Shown here: one piece after another, positions 51,541 to 63,380 of the stretch
Layout: each line of letters begins with the position of its first letter
Position numbering within the stretch: the stretch's first letter is position 1
Source: Pleodorina starrii
Lineage: Eukaryota > Chlorophyta > Chlorophyceae > Chlamydomonadales > Volvocaceae
DNA length: 64,000 nt
Reading direction: 5' to 3'
Assembly (NCBI GenBank): GCA_030267565.1
Contig: BRXU01000006.1
Span: 918,001-982,000 of the forward strand
Position numbers and translations under genes: made by a program
The notes under the pieces: generated by a model
Told to the model about the DNA's origin: nothing
The model's database searches: none
What the model saw: only the letters and a program-made list of their open reading frames with translations

Positions 51541-54440
51541 AGAACGGCTTCCGGGCCCCCCGATAGCCTTCCGTGCCTTCTGAAGGCCTTCCGGACCCTC
51601 CAAAGGCGTTCTGGGGCTCTCAACGGCCTTCCGGGCCCTCTGATACCCTTCCAGGACTTCCAAAGGCTTCAAGCCCACAGAGAGCCTACCGGGCTCCCCA
51701 ATGGCCTTCCGGTCCCTCCAACGGTATTCCGGGCCCAATTGCCTTCCGGTCCCTCCGACGGTATTCCGGGCCCTTTGAAGGCCTCATGGGCCCTCAGAAC
51801 GGCTTCCGGGCCCCCCGATGGCCTTCCGTGCCTTCCGGGCCTTCTGAAGGCCTTCCGGACCCTCCAAAGCCGTTCTGGGGCTCTCAACGGCCTTCCGGGC
51901 CCTCTGATCGCCTTCCAGGACTTTCAAAGGCTTCCAGCCCACAGAGAGCCTTCCGGGCTCCCCAATGGTCTTCCGGTCCCTCCGACGGTATTCCGGGCCC
52001 AATTTTGCTTTTTTAGCAAGGGACGTTTCAAGGATGGGGAAAGCGGAGCCCAATTGCCTTCCGGTCCCTCTGACGGTAATCCGGGCCCTTTGAAAGCCTC
52101 ATGGGCCCTCAGAACGGCTTCCGGGCCCCCCGAGGGCCTTCCGGGCCTTCTGACGCCTTCCGGACCCTCCAAAGGCGTTCTGGGGCTCTCAACGGCCTTC
52201 CGGGCCCTCTGATCGCCTTCCAGGACTTCCAAAGGCTTCCAGCCCACAGAGAGCCTTCCGGGCTCCCCAATGGCCTTCCGGTCCCTCCGACGGTATTCCG
52301 GGCCCAATTTTGTTTTTTAGCAAGGGACGTTTCAAGGATGGGGAAAGCGAAGCCCAATTGCCTTCCGGTCCCTCTGACGGTATTCCGGGCCCTTTGAAGG
52401 CCTCATGGGCCCTCAGAACGGCTTCCGGGCCCCCCGAGGGCCTTCCGGGCCTTCTGACGCCTTCCGGACCCTCCAAAGGCGTTCTGGGGCTCTCAACGGC
52501 CTTCCGGGCCCTCTGATCGCCTTCCAGGACTTCCAAAGGCTTCCAGCCCACAGAGAGCCTTCCGGGCTCCCCAATGGCCTTCCGGTCCCTCCGACGGTAT
52601 TCCGGGCCCTCTGATACCCTTCCAGGACTTCCAAAGGCTTCAAGCCCACAGAGAGCCTACCGGGCTCCCCAAGTGCCTTCCGGTCCCTCCGACGGTATTC
52701 CGGGCCCAATTTTGTTTTTTAGTACAAGGACGGGGAAAGCGAAGCCCAATTGCCTTCCGGTCCCTCCGACGGTATTCCGGGCCCTTTGAAGGCCTCGTGG
52801 GCCCTCAGAACGGCTTCCGGGCCCCCCGAGGGCCTTCCGTGCCTTCCGGGCCTTCTGAAGGCCTTCCGGACCCTCCAAAGCCGTTCTGGGGCTCTCAACG
52901 GCCTTCCGGGCCCTCTGATCGCCTTCCAGGACTTCCAAAGGCTTCCAGCCCACAGAGCGCCTTCCGGGCTCCCCAATGGCCTTCCGGTCCCTCCGACGGT
53001 ATTCCGGGCCCAATTTTGTTTTTTAGCAAGGGACGTTTCAAGGATGGGGAAAGCGAAGCCCAATTGCCTTCCGGTCCCTCTGACGGTATTCCGGGCCCTT
53101 TGAAGGCCTCATGGGCCCTCAGAACGGCTTCCGGGCCCCCTGAGGGCCTTCCGGGCCTTCTGACGCCTTCCGGACCCTCCAAAGGCGTTCTGGGGCTCTC
53201 AACGGCCTTCCGGGCCCTCTGATCGCCTTCCAGGACTTCCAAAGGCTTCCAGCCCACAGAGAGCCTTCCGGGCTCCCCAATGGCCTTCCGGTCCCTCCGA
53301 CGGTATTCCGGGCCCAATTGCCTTCTGGTCCCTCCGACGGTATTCCGGGCCCTTTGAAGGCCTCATGAGCCCTCAGAACGGCTTCCGGGCCCCCCCATGG
53401 CCTTCCGTGCCTTCTGAAGGCCTACCGGACCCTCCAAAGCCGTTCTGGGGCTCTCAACGGCCTTCCGGGCCCTCTGATCGCCTTCCAGGACTTCCAAAGG
53501 CTTCCAGCCCACAGAGCGCCTTCCGGGCTCCCCAATGGCCTTCCGGTCCCTCCGACGGTATTCCGGGCCCAATTTTGTTTTTTAGCAAGGGACGTTTCAA
53601 GGATGGGGAAAGCGAAGCCCAATTGCCTTCCGGTCCCTCTGACGGTATTCCGGGCCCTTTGAAGGCCTCATGGGCCCTCAGAACGGCTTCCGGGCCCCCT
53701 GAGGGCCTTCCGGGCCTTCTGACGCCTTCCGGACCCTCCAAAGGCGTTCTGGGGCTCTCAACGGCCTTCCGGGCCCTCTGATCGCCTTCCAGGACTTCCA
53801 AAGGCTTCCAGCCCACAGAGAGCCTTCCGGGCTCCCCAATGGCCTTCCGGTCCCTCCGACGGTATTCCGGGCCCAATTGCCTTCTGGTCCCTCCGACGGT
53901 ATTCCGGGCCCTTTGAAGGCCTCATGAGCCTCAGAACGGCTTCCGGGCCCCCCGATGGCCTTCCGTGCCTTCTGAAGGCCTTCCGGACCCTCCAAAGCCA
54001 TTCTGGGGCTCTCAACGGCCTTCTGGGCCCTCTGATCGCCTTCCAGGACTTCCAAAGGCTTCCAGCCCACAGAGAGCCTTCCGGGCTCCCCAATGGCCTT
54101 CCGGTCCCTCCGACGGTATTCCGGGCCCAATTGCCTTCCGGTCCCTCCGACGGTATTCCGGGCCCTTTGAAGGCCTCATGAGCCCTCAGAACGGCTTCCA
54201 GGCCCCCCGAGGGCCTTCCGTGCCTTCTGAAGGCCTTCCGGACCCTCCAAAGCCGTTCTGGGGCTCTCAACGGCCTTCCGGGCCCTCTGATCGCCTTCCA
54301 GGACCTCCAAAGGCTTCCAGCCCACAGAAAGCCTTCCGGGCTCCCCAATGGCCTTCCGGTCCCTCCGACGGTATTCCGGGCCCAATTTTGTTTTTTAGCA
54401 ATGGACGTTTCAAGGATGGGGAAAGCGAAGCCCCATTGCC
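51541..54440 (+). repeat. Sat-C array
   Basis: About ten units in the same orientation as the main array. The first ~230 bp share rare variants (gatagcc, gagcctaccgggc) with 33171-33390, showing that they derive from the same ancestral block. It ends in attgcc at 54435-54440, next to LINE-A. Confidence 0.93.
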
Positions 54441-54470
54441 TAAAGGCCAGCAGTCCTCTCACCTCATCGG

Positions 54471-55658
54471 GGACACGGGGCCCCTCATGCCCGCGGCGTG
54501 GCCCAAGCAACCGCACAGCCAGCTACAGCAACAGGAGGCCCGCTGGCACCAACACTGGCTGGCTCAGCAAGCGCCCAGCCGCAGCCGGTGGTTTGCAATG
54601 AACCCCACACCCAGCCCCGGCTGGATGCGGCCCCGATCCTCCCCCCCATCACTGCCCTCGGCCGCTGCAAGCCCGGTCAGCCAGCCTGGCAGCCGCCATG
54701 TGGCACCGCACCAGCAGGACCCCGGTGCTGCCGCCGGACCGTCGGCACCCGCCGGGCCGGCCCCGGAGGTAGACCAGGCAGCGGATGGCCCGGCTGGCAT
54801 GTCTCCCCTCGACCGCCGGCGGGCCTGGCAGCGGCTGTGGGACTGCCCCGCAAGCAACCGGGCCAAGGCACTAGCCTGGCGGCTGCACCATGGACGGCTC
54901 CCGTGCGGGGTGTACCTGGCCTCCAAAGGTCAGCCGCAGCGTGCCCACTGCCCTGCTCCTAGCTGCTCGGTGGACGGCAGCCTGCATGTCGCCAGCCTGA
55001 CCCACGTCTTCTTGGAGTGCGGGGCTTACACCGCAGCTCGGGTTTGGCTGGCAGAGCTGTGGGCGGCAGTCTCCGGGGCCGCGGACTTGCCCTTCAGCCA
55101 GCCGGCTGTGCTACTGGGGGACTGGCCGGGAGGGTGGCCGGCCTACCCCACCAGCCCTGGGCTGCAGCTGCTGTGGGCAGCCCTTCGAGCCACTTGGCTG
55201 TGGGCGGTCTGGGGCCACTACCACAGGGCGGAGCCTGATGACCATCCGTCGGCCACGGTGGTGGGCTGCGTCATTGGGGAGCTGCAGCGTCTCATGAGGG
55301 CACATTTCAGCATGGCGGCGCTCTCCGAGGACACTCTGGCGGGGCTGCCCCGGGGCCACATCACAGCGCAGCTGAAGCCCGGCCGGTTGGATGCCTTCGA
55401 AGCCTCCTGGGCGCATGAAGGCATCCTCTGCTCCCGAGTCCGGGTTCCTCCGGAATTCAAAAAAAAAAAAAACAGCGGGTGGCTGGCAGCAGCCCGCGTC
55501 TGCAGGTTCATCTGTCCCGGGTGGCCCCGGTCCCAGCTCCACAGGCATCCGCCGGGAGCGCCCAGGCAGCCCAGCAGGTCTCCCCATCCGGGTCAGCCAT
55601 CAGCGCCCAGCCCAGCCAGGCAGCAGCTCAGCTGACAGGGCAGCCGGGGCCGTCGTGA
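54471..55658 (+). pseudogene. ORF2 C-terminal region of A6 (zf-RVT-like)
   Basis: About 380 codons of ORF2 downstream of the reverse transcriptase are present. The zf-RVT-like segment is clear: LWDCPASNRAKALAWRLHHG, AHCPAPSC and HVFLECG. Such segments are common at the C-terminus of plant and algal L1-type ORF2 proteins and probably bind nucleic acid. There is no start codon of its own, and the SINE stub at 55434 shifts the frame. Confidence 0.85.
55434..55472 (+). mobile_element. SINE-B terminal stub in A6 ORF2
   Basis: The last 25 bp of SINE-B (ccgagtccgggttcctc...) with A14. Two bases of ORF2 (gt) are missing compared with the sister copy at 61308. Confidence 0.87.
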
Positions 55659-57070
55659 GCGGGGTGTTGGGAGTCGGGAGTCTCGGTGTCTGAGGTTCTT
55701 AGGGTGCGAGGGGCTTCGAGGGTGGGGGGAGTGCGGTGCGGGTTGCCTCGGGAGGGGAGTGCAGTGCGGGGCTTGCTGTGGGTGGGGCCTGAGGGGGTCT
55801 TGGGGGTCGGGGGAGCTTCGGTGCAGAGTTGGTGTGGTGCAGGCTGCCGTGGGAGGCAGGTGCGGTTCGCGGGTCGCTGTCTGGAGGGGACGCCCCCTGT
55901 GTGGGGTCTGTGGGTGTCTTGTCGCAGGCGCTCTCGTGCTCTGGTCTCCAACCCGGCGGTGCTCTCCCTGCGGCCTGGAGGGGGTTTTTGGGGGACGGGG
56001 GGTCTTGGGAGCGGGGTGCGCGCGGCGCGGGGGGGACTGGGGAGGGTTTCGGAGGGGGTCTGGGGAGGGGCGGGGGCTTCGGTGCAGGGCGGGGGCTTCG
56101 GTGCGGGGGCTTCGGTGCAGGGCTGGTGTGGTGCAGGCTGCCGTGGGAGGCAGGTGCGGTTCGGGGGTCGCTGTCTGGAGGGGACGCCCCCAGGGTGGGG
56201 TCTGCGGGAGTCTTGTCGCCGGCACGCTTGTGCCCTGGCTTCCAGCCAGGCGGTGCTGCCCCTGCTGCGCCCGTGGGGGTTCTTGGGAGCCGGGGGGCCG
56301 CGGGAGTGCGTTTCCTGTGGTGCGGGGTGTCTTGGGAGGGAGGTGTGTCTTGGGGCCTGCTGTCTTGCGGGGACGCCCCCAGGGTGGGGTCGGTTGTTGT
56401 TTGTCTCTGGTGCGCTTCGTGTGGCGCCGTTCCTGCGGCTTTTGTGGCTCTGGGAGGCGGTTTAGGTGGTGCGGGGTTCTCTTCGGGCGTGCTGTGGCTT
56501 TCCTGTTTCCTCTGGTGCTCCCCGGTGGGGAGGGGCTTGTCCGCCCTGGTTCGCTGTGGCGGTTGCCCGGTTTTGTTTGCCGTTCCTGTTGCTGTCGCCC
56601 TGGGTGTAGGGTTCGCCCCTTGGTTGTTGCGGTTGTGCAGGTTGTGGTTGTGTTGTCGCTGTGGTCGCTGTTGGGGCCTTTGCCTGGCCCGGGGGTTTGT
56701 CCTCGGTGACGGGCCCTGTTGTTGGTCCGTGGTGCTGGCCCTGGTGTTGGGCCGTGGTGTTGGCTCTGGTTTTGGGCCCTGGTGTTGGGCTGTGGGGTTG
56801 GCCCTGGTGTTGGGCCGGGGTGTTGGCCCTGGTGCTGGGCCCTGGGGTTTGGCCCTGGTGTTGGGTCCTGGTGTTGGTTTCGTTTCCCTCCTCGGTGTCT
56901 TGGAGGAAGGGGCGGCCGTGTGTGCCGCCCGTGCAGCAGTGGCTCCTGGCCTCTTGCTGCCCCCGTCCCTGTCCCTGTCCTGTCTGCGAGTTTAGGTGTT
57001 GCTTGGCTTTTTCTCTCTCCTCAGCTCCTTGCGGTGGTTTCTTGGGCTTCTTGCCAGGTTGTTGTGGCTT

Positions 57071-57080
57071 TTTTTTTGCC
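57071..57080 (-). mobile_element. Tail-only insertion at ggctt
   Basis: T7 plus gcc between ggctt copies at 57066-57070 and 57081-57085. The same site in another LINE-A copy received the 1.2-kb insertion at 50243. Confidence 0.78.
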
Positions 57081-57156
57081 GGCTTGCCGGTCTTGCTCGG
57101 CTTGCCCGTTGGGCTTCGCTTTCCCAGTCCTTGTAACGTCCCTCGCAAAAAAAAAA

Positions 57157-60100
57157 TTGCCTTCCGGTCCCTCTGACGGTATTCCGGGCCCTTTGAAGGC
57201 CTCATGGGCCCTCAGAACGGCTTCCGGGCCCCCCGAGGGCCTTCCGGGCCTTCTGACGCCTTCCGGACCCTCCAAAGGCGTTCTGGGGCTCTCAACGGCC
57301 TTCTGGGCCCTCTGATCGCCTTCCAGGACTTCCAAAGGCTTCCAGCCCACAGAGAGCCTTCCGGGCTCCCCAATGGCCTTCCGGTCCCTCCGACGGTATT
57401 CCGGGCCCAATTGCCTTCCGGTCCCTCCGACGGTATTCTGGGCCCTTTGAAGGCCTCACGAGCCCTCAGAACGGCTGCCGGGCCCCCCGAGGGCCTTCCG
57501 TGCCTTCCGGGCCTTCTGAAGGCCTTCCGGACCCTCCAAAGCCGTTCTGGGGCTCTCAACGGCCTTCCGGGCCCTCTGATCGCCTTCCAGGACTTCCAAA
57601 GGCTTCCAGCCCACAGAGAGCCTTCCGGGCTCCCCAATGGTCTTCCGGTCCCTCCGACGGTATTCCGGGCCCAATTTTGTTTTTTAGCAAGGGACGTTTC
57701 AAGGATGGGGAAAGCGAAGCCCAATTGCCTTCCGGTCCCTCTGACGGTATTCCGGGCCCTTTGAAGGCCTCGTGGGCCCTCAGAACGGCTTCCGGGCCCC
57801 CCGAGGGCCTTCCGGGCCTTCTGAACGCCTTCCGGACCCTCCAAAGGCGTTCTGGGGCTCTCAACGGCCTTCCGGGCCCTCTGATACCCTTCCAGGACTT
57901 TCAAAGGCTTCCAGCCCACAGAGAGCCTTCCGGGCTCCCCAATGGCCTTCCGGTCCCTCCGACGGTATTCCGGGCCCAATTGCCTTCCGGTCCCTCTGAC
58001 GGTATTCCGGGCCCTTTGAAGGCCTCATGGGCCCTCAGAACGGCTTCCGGGCCCCCCGATGGCCTTCCGGGCCTTCTGACGCCTTCCGGACCCTCCAAAG
58101 GCGTTCTGGGGCTCTCAACGGCCTTCCGGGCCCTCTGATCGCCTTCCAGGACTTCCAAAGGCTTCCAGCCTACAGAAAGCCATCCGGGCTCCCCAATGGC
58201 CTTCCGGTCCCTCCGACGGTATTCCGGGCCCAATTGCCTTCCGGTCCCTCCGACGGTATTCTGGGCCCTTTGAAGGCCTCACGAGCCCTCAGAACGGCTG
58301 CCGGGCCCCCCGAGGGCCTTCCGTGCCTTCCGGGCCTTCTGAAGGCCTTCCGGACCCTCCAAAGCCGTTCTGGGGCTCTCAACGGCCTTCCGGGCCCTCT
58401 GATCGCCTTCCAGGACTTCCAAAGGCTTCCAGCCCACAGAGAGCCTTCCGGGCTCCCCAATGGTCTTCCGGTCCCTCCGACGGTATTCCGGGCCCAATTT
58501 TGTTTTTTAGCAAGGGACGTTTCAAGGATGGGGAAAGCGAAGCCCAATTGCCTTCCGGTCCCTCCGACGGTATTCCGGGCCCTTTGAAGGCCTCGTGGGC
58601 CCTCAGAACGGCTTCCGGGCCCCCCGAGGGCCTTCCGGGCCTTCTGAACGCCTTCCGGACCCTCCAAAGGCGTTCTGGGGCTCTCAACGGCCTTCCGGGC
58701 CCTCTGATACCCTTCCAGGACTTTCAAAGGCTTCCAGCCCACAGAGAGCCTTCCGGGCTCCCCAATGGCCTTCCGGTCCCTCCGACGGTATTCCGGGCCC
58801 AATTGCCTTCCGGTCCCTCCAACGGTATTCCGGGCCCTTTGAAGGCCTCATGGGCCCTCAGAACGGCTTCCGGGCCCCCCGATGGCCTTCCGTGCCTTCT
58901 GAACGCCTTCCGGACCCTCCAAAGGCGTTCTGGGGCTCTCAACGGCCTTCCGGGCCCTCTGATCGCCTTCCAGGACTTCCAAAGGCTATCAGCCCGCAGA
59001 AAGCCATCCGGGCTCCCCAATTGCCTTCCGGTCCCTCCGACGGTATTCCGGGCCCAATTTTGTTTTTTAGTACAAGGACGGGGAAAGCGAAGCCCAATTG
59101 CCTTCCGGTCCCTCCGACGGTATTCCGGGCCCTTTGAAGGCCTCGTGGGCCCTCAGAACGGCTTCCGGGCCCCCCGAGGGCCTTTCGTGCCTTCCGGGCC
59201 TTCTGAAGGCCTTCCGGACCCTCCAAAGCCGTTCTGGGGCTCTCAACGGCCTTCCGGGCCCTCTGATCGCCTTCCAGGACTTCCAAAGGCTTCCAGCCCA
59301 CAGAGAGCCTTCCGGGCTCCCAAATGGTCTTCCGGTCCCTCCGACGGTATTCCGGGCCAAATTTTGTTTTTTAGCAAGGGACGTTTCAAGGATGGGGAAA
59401 GCGGAGCCCAATTGCCTTCTGGTCCCTCCGACGGTATTCCGGGCCCTTTGAAGGCCTCATGAGCCCTCAGAACGGCTTCCGGGCCCCCCCATGGCCTTCC
59501 GTGCCTTCTGAAGGCCTTCCGGACCCTCCAAAGCCGTTCTGGGGCTCTCAACGGCCTTCTGGGCCCTCTGATCGCCTTCCAGGACTTCCAAAGGCTTCCA
59601 GCCTACAGAAAGCCATCCGGGCTCCCCAATGGCCTTCCGGTCCCTCCGACGGTATTCCGGGCCCAATTTTGTTTTTTAGCAAGGGACGTTTCAAGGATGG
59701 GGAAAGCGAAGCCCATTTGCCTTCTGGTCCCTCCGACGGTATTCCGGGCCCTTTGAAGGCCTCATGAGCCCTCAGAATGGCTTCCGGGCCCCCCGATGGC
59801 CTTCCGTGCCTTCTGAAGGCCTTCCGGACCCTCCAAAGCCGTTCTGGGGCTCTCAACGGCCTTCCGGGCCCTCTGATCGCCTTCCAGGACTTCCAAAGGC
59901 TTCCAGCCTACAGAAAGCCATCCGGGCTCCCCAATGGCCTTCCGGTCCCTCCGACGGTATTCCGGGCCCAATTTTGTTTTTTAGCAAGGGACGTTTCAAG
60001 GATGGGGAAAGCGAAGCCCATTTGCCTTCTGGTCCCTCCGACGGTATTCCGGGCCCTTTGAAGGCCTCATGAGCCCTCAGAACGGCTTCCAGGCCCCCCG

Positions 60101-60342
60101 AGGGCCTTCCGTGCCTTCTTTTTTTTTTCTGAAGGCCTTCCGGACCCTCCAAAGCCGTTCTGGGGCTCTCAACGGCCTTCCGGGCCCTCTGATCGCCTTC
60201 CAGGACCTCCAAAGGCTTCCAGCCCACAGAAAGCCTTCCGGGCTCCCCAATGGCCTTCCGGTCCCTCCGACGGTATTCCGGGCCCAATTTTGTTTTTTAG
60301 CAATGGACGTTTCAAGGATGGGGAAAGCGAAGCCCCATTGCC
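57157..60342 (+). repeat. Sat-C array
   Basis: About eleven units, including a ~590-bp block found twice (57393-57980 and 58200-58800). A tail-only T10 insertion is at 60119. It ends in attgcc at 60337-60342, the same border as at 54440. Confidence 0.93.
60119..60128 (-). mobile_element. Tail-only T10 insertion in Sat-C
   Basis: T10 splits gtgccttctgaagg; the sister copy at 54222 lacks it. A duplication of up to ttct is possible because of overlap with the T run. Confidence 0.75.
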
Positions 60343-60372
60343 TAAAGGCCAGCAGTCCTCTCACCTCATCGG

Positions 60373-61498
60373 GGACACGGGGCCCCTCATGCCCGCGGCG
60401 TGGCCCGAGCAACCGCACAGCCAGCTACAGCAACAGGAGGCCCGCTGGCACCAACACTGGCTGGCTCAGCAAGCGCCCAGCCGCAGCCGGTGGTTTGCAA
60501 TGAACCCCACACCCAGCCCCGGCTGGATGCGGCCCCGATCCTCCCCCCCATCACTGCCCTCGGCCGCTGCAAGCCCGGTCAGCCAGCCTGGCAGCCGCCA
60601 TGTGGCACCGCACCAGCAGGACCCCGGTGCTGCCGCCGGACCGTCGGCACCCGCCGGGCCGGCCCCGGAGGTAGACCAGGCAGCGGATGGCCCGGCTGGC
60701 ATGTCTCCCCTCGACCGCCGGCGGGCCTGGCAGCGGCTGTGGGACTGCCCCGCAAGCAACCGGGCCAAGGCACTAGCCTGGCGGCTGCACCATGGACGGC
60801 TCCCGTGCGGGGTGTACCTGGCCTCCAAAGGTCAGCCGCAGCGTGCCCACTGCCCTGCTCCTAGCTGCTCGGTGGACGGCAGCCTGCATGTCGCCAGCCT
60901 GACCCACGTCTTCTTGGAGTGCGGGGCTTACACCGCAGCTCGGGTTTGGCTGGCAGAGCTGTGGGCGGCAGTCTCCGGGGCCGCGGACTTGCCCTTCAGC
61001 CCGGGAGGGTGGCCGGCCTACCCCACCAGCCCTGGGCTGCAGCTGCTGTGGGCAGCCCTTCGAGCCACTTGGCTGTGGGCGGTCTGGGGCCACTACCACA
61101 GGGCGGAGCCTGATGACCATCCGTCGGCCACAGTGGTGGGCTGCGTCATTGGGGAGCTGCAGCGTCTCATGAGGGCACATTTCAGCATGGCGGCGCTCTC
61201 CGAGGACACTCTGGCGGGGCTGCCCCGGGGCCACATCACAGCGCAGCTGAAGCCCGGCCGGTTGGATGCCTTCGAAGCCTCCTGGGCGCATGAAGGCATC
61301 CTCTGCTCCGTACAGCGGGTGGCTGGCAGCAGCCCGCGTCTGCAGGTTCATCTGTCCCGGGTGGCCCCGGTCCCAGCTCCACAGGCATCCGCCGGGTGCG
61401 CCCAGGCAGCCCAGCAGGTCTCCCCATCCGGGTCAGCCATCAGCGCCCAGCCCAGCCAGGCAGCAGCTCAGCTGACAGGGCAGCCGGGGCCGTCGTGA
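60373..61498 (+). pseudogene. ORF2 C-terminal region of A7
   Basis: It is the same region as in A6, open without interruption to the stop at 61496-61498 and carrying the zf-RVT-like motifs. A 33-bp in-frame deletion lies after DLPFS (near 61000). It is 5' truncated relative to the full protein and has no endonuclease or reverse transcriptase. Confidence 0.87.
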
Positions 61499-62060
61499 GC
61501 GGGGTGTTGGGAGTCGGGAGTCTCGGTGTCTGAGGTTCTTAGGGTGCGAGGGGCTTCGAGGGTGGGGGGAGTGCGGTGCGGGTTGCCTCGGGAGGGGAGT
61601 GCGGTGCGGGGCTTGCTGTGGGTGGGGCCTGAGGGGGTCTTGGGGGTCGGGGGAGCTTCGGTGCAGAGTTGGTGTGGTGCAGGCTGCCGTGGGAGGCAGG
61701 TGCGGTTCGCGGGTCGCTGTCTGGAGGGGACGCCCCCTGTGTGGGGTCTGTGGGTGTCTTGTCGCAGGCGCTCTCGTGCTCTGGTCTCCAACCCGGCGGT
61801 GCTCTCCCTGCGGCCTGGAGGGGGTTTTTGGGGGACGGGGGGTCTTGGGAGCGGGGTGCGCGCGGCGCGGGGGGGACTGGGGAGGGTTTCGGAGGGGGTC
61901 TGGGGAGGGGCGGGGGGGCTTCGGTGCAGGGCTGGTGTGGTGCAGGCTGCCGTGGGAGGCAGGTGCGGTTCGGGGGTCGCTGTCTGGAGGGGACGCCCCC
62001 AGGGTGGGGTCTGCGGGAGTCTTGTCGCCGGCACGCTTGTGCCCTGGCTTCCAGCCAGGC

Positions 62061-62474
62061 AGTAGGTAAGTTCTACACCGAAAGTTAAGGCACTGCTTTC
62101 GGCCCGGGTGACCCGGGTTCAAGTCCCGCCAAGGACATTTGGAACCTACCTGCACCCCACAGAAGCAGGCAATGGTTCCTTGGCTGGCAACAGGGAAACC
62201 TTGCAATTCCCCCCGGGATCCCGGGATCGAAACCGGTCAGTGACCATTCCCCGGGGTGTGATGAGAAAGGAGGGTGCCCACCCCTGTCCCTGTCCCGTCC
62301 GGAGGTTTACAAGACTCATCATACAGTCATCAGCACCGTCCAGCTGGCCCCGTGGAGTCGCCCAGAAGCCTGGCACGCTAGCTACTCAGCAGAAGTGGCA
62401 GCATCAGTGGAGCCGCCAGACAACATGTGTGTCCCATGTCCCGAGTCGGGGTTCCTCCGGAATTAAAAAAAAAA
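62061..62474 (+). mobile_element. SINE-B, full length, plus strand (best reference copy)
   Basis: The head starts aggtaagttc at 62064. It then has a class II tRNA-like D-arm segment (gttaaggcactg), the B box ggttcaagtcc, and the complement of the start (ggaacctacc). The body of ~310 bp follows, ending ccggaatt and A11. The aggc at 62057-62060 and about 62475-62478 is the likely target duplication, with agta as extra bases. Confidence 0.92.
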
Positions 62475-63380
62475 AGGCGGTGCTGCCCCTGCTGCGCCCG
62501 TGGGGGTTCTTGGGAGCCGGGGGGCCGCGGGAGTGCGTTTCCTGTGGTGCGGGGTGTCTTGGGAGGGAGGTGTGTCTTGGGGCCTGCTGTCTTGCGGGGA
62601 CGCCCCCAGGGTGGGGTCGGTTGTTGTTTGTCTCTGGTGCGCTTCGTGTGGCGCCGTTCCTGCGGCTTTTGTGGCTCTGGGAGGCGGTTTAGGTGGTGCG
62701 GGGTTCTCTTCGGGCGTGCTGTGGCTTTCCTGTTTCCTCTGGTGCTCCCCGGTGGGGAGGGGCTTGTCCGCCCTGGTTCGCTGTGGCGGTTGCCCGGTTT
62801 TGTTTGCCGTTCCTGTTGCTGCCGCCCTGGGTGTAGGGTTCGCCCCTTGGTTGTTGCGGTTGTGCAGGTTGTGGTTGTGTTGTCGCTGTGGTCGCTGTTG
62901 GGGCCTTTGCCCGGCCCGGGTGTTTGTCCTCGGTGACGGGCCCTGTTGTTGGTCCGTGGTGCTGGCCCTGCTGTTGGGCCGTGGTGTTGGCTCTGGTTTT
63001 GGGCCCTGGTGTTGGGCCCTGGTGTTGGGCTGTGGGGTTGGCCCTGGTGTTGGGCCGGGGTGTTGGCCCTGGTGCTGGGCCCTGGGGTTTGGCCCTGGTG
63101 TTGGGCCCTGGTGTTGGTTTCGTTTCCCTCCTCGGTGTCTTGGAGGAAGGGGCGGCCGTGTGTGCCGCCCGTGCAGCAGTGGCTCCTGGCCTCTTGCTGC
63201 CCCCGTCCCTGTCCCTGTCCTGTCTGCGAGTTTAGGTGTTGCTTGGCTTTTTCTCTCTCCTCAGCTCCTTGCGGTGGTTTCTTGGGCTTCTTGCCAGGTT
63301 GTTGTGGCTTGCCGGTCTTGCTCGGCTTGCCCGTTGGGCTTCGCTTTCCCAGTCCTTGTAACGTCCCTCGCAGAAAAAAA

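Larger units (their letters stand above)
54441..57156 (+). mobile_element. LINE-A copy A6 in Sat-C, first macrosatellite copy
   Basis: It begins with 30 bp unrelated to the usual LINE-A sequence (taaaggccagcag...), then ORF2 from 54471 to the TGA at 55656-55658, then the 3' UTR and A10 (57147-57156). The sequence attgcc flanks it (54435-54440 and 57156-57161), consistent with insertion into Sat-C. It contains a SINE stub at 55434-55472 and a tail-only insertion at 57071-57080. Confidence 0.9.
60343..63380 (+). mobile_element. LINE-A copy A7, second macrosatellite copy
   Basis: It has the same 30-bp 5' junction, ORF2 C-terminus, 3' UTR and tail as A6, with attgcc at 60337-60342 and 63384-63389. 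It differs by a 33-bp deletion in ORF2 near 61000, absence of the SINE stub, and a full SINE-B in the UTR (62061-62474). Confidence 0.92.

Noticed and set aside
62064..62160. Functional tRNA gene at SINE heads
   Set aside because: There is a B box and D-arm-like segment, but no proper anticodon arm or acceptor stem. The module is always joined to the SINE body.
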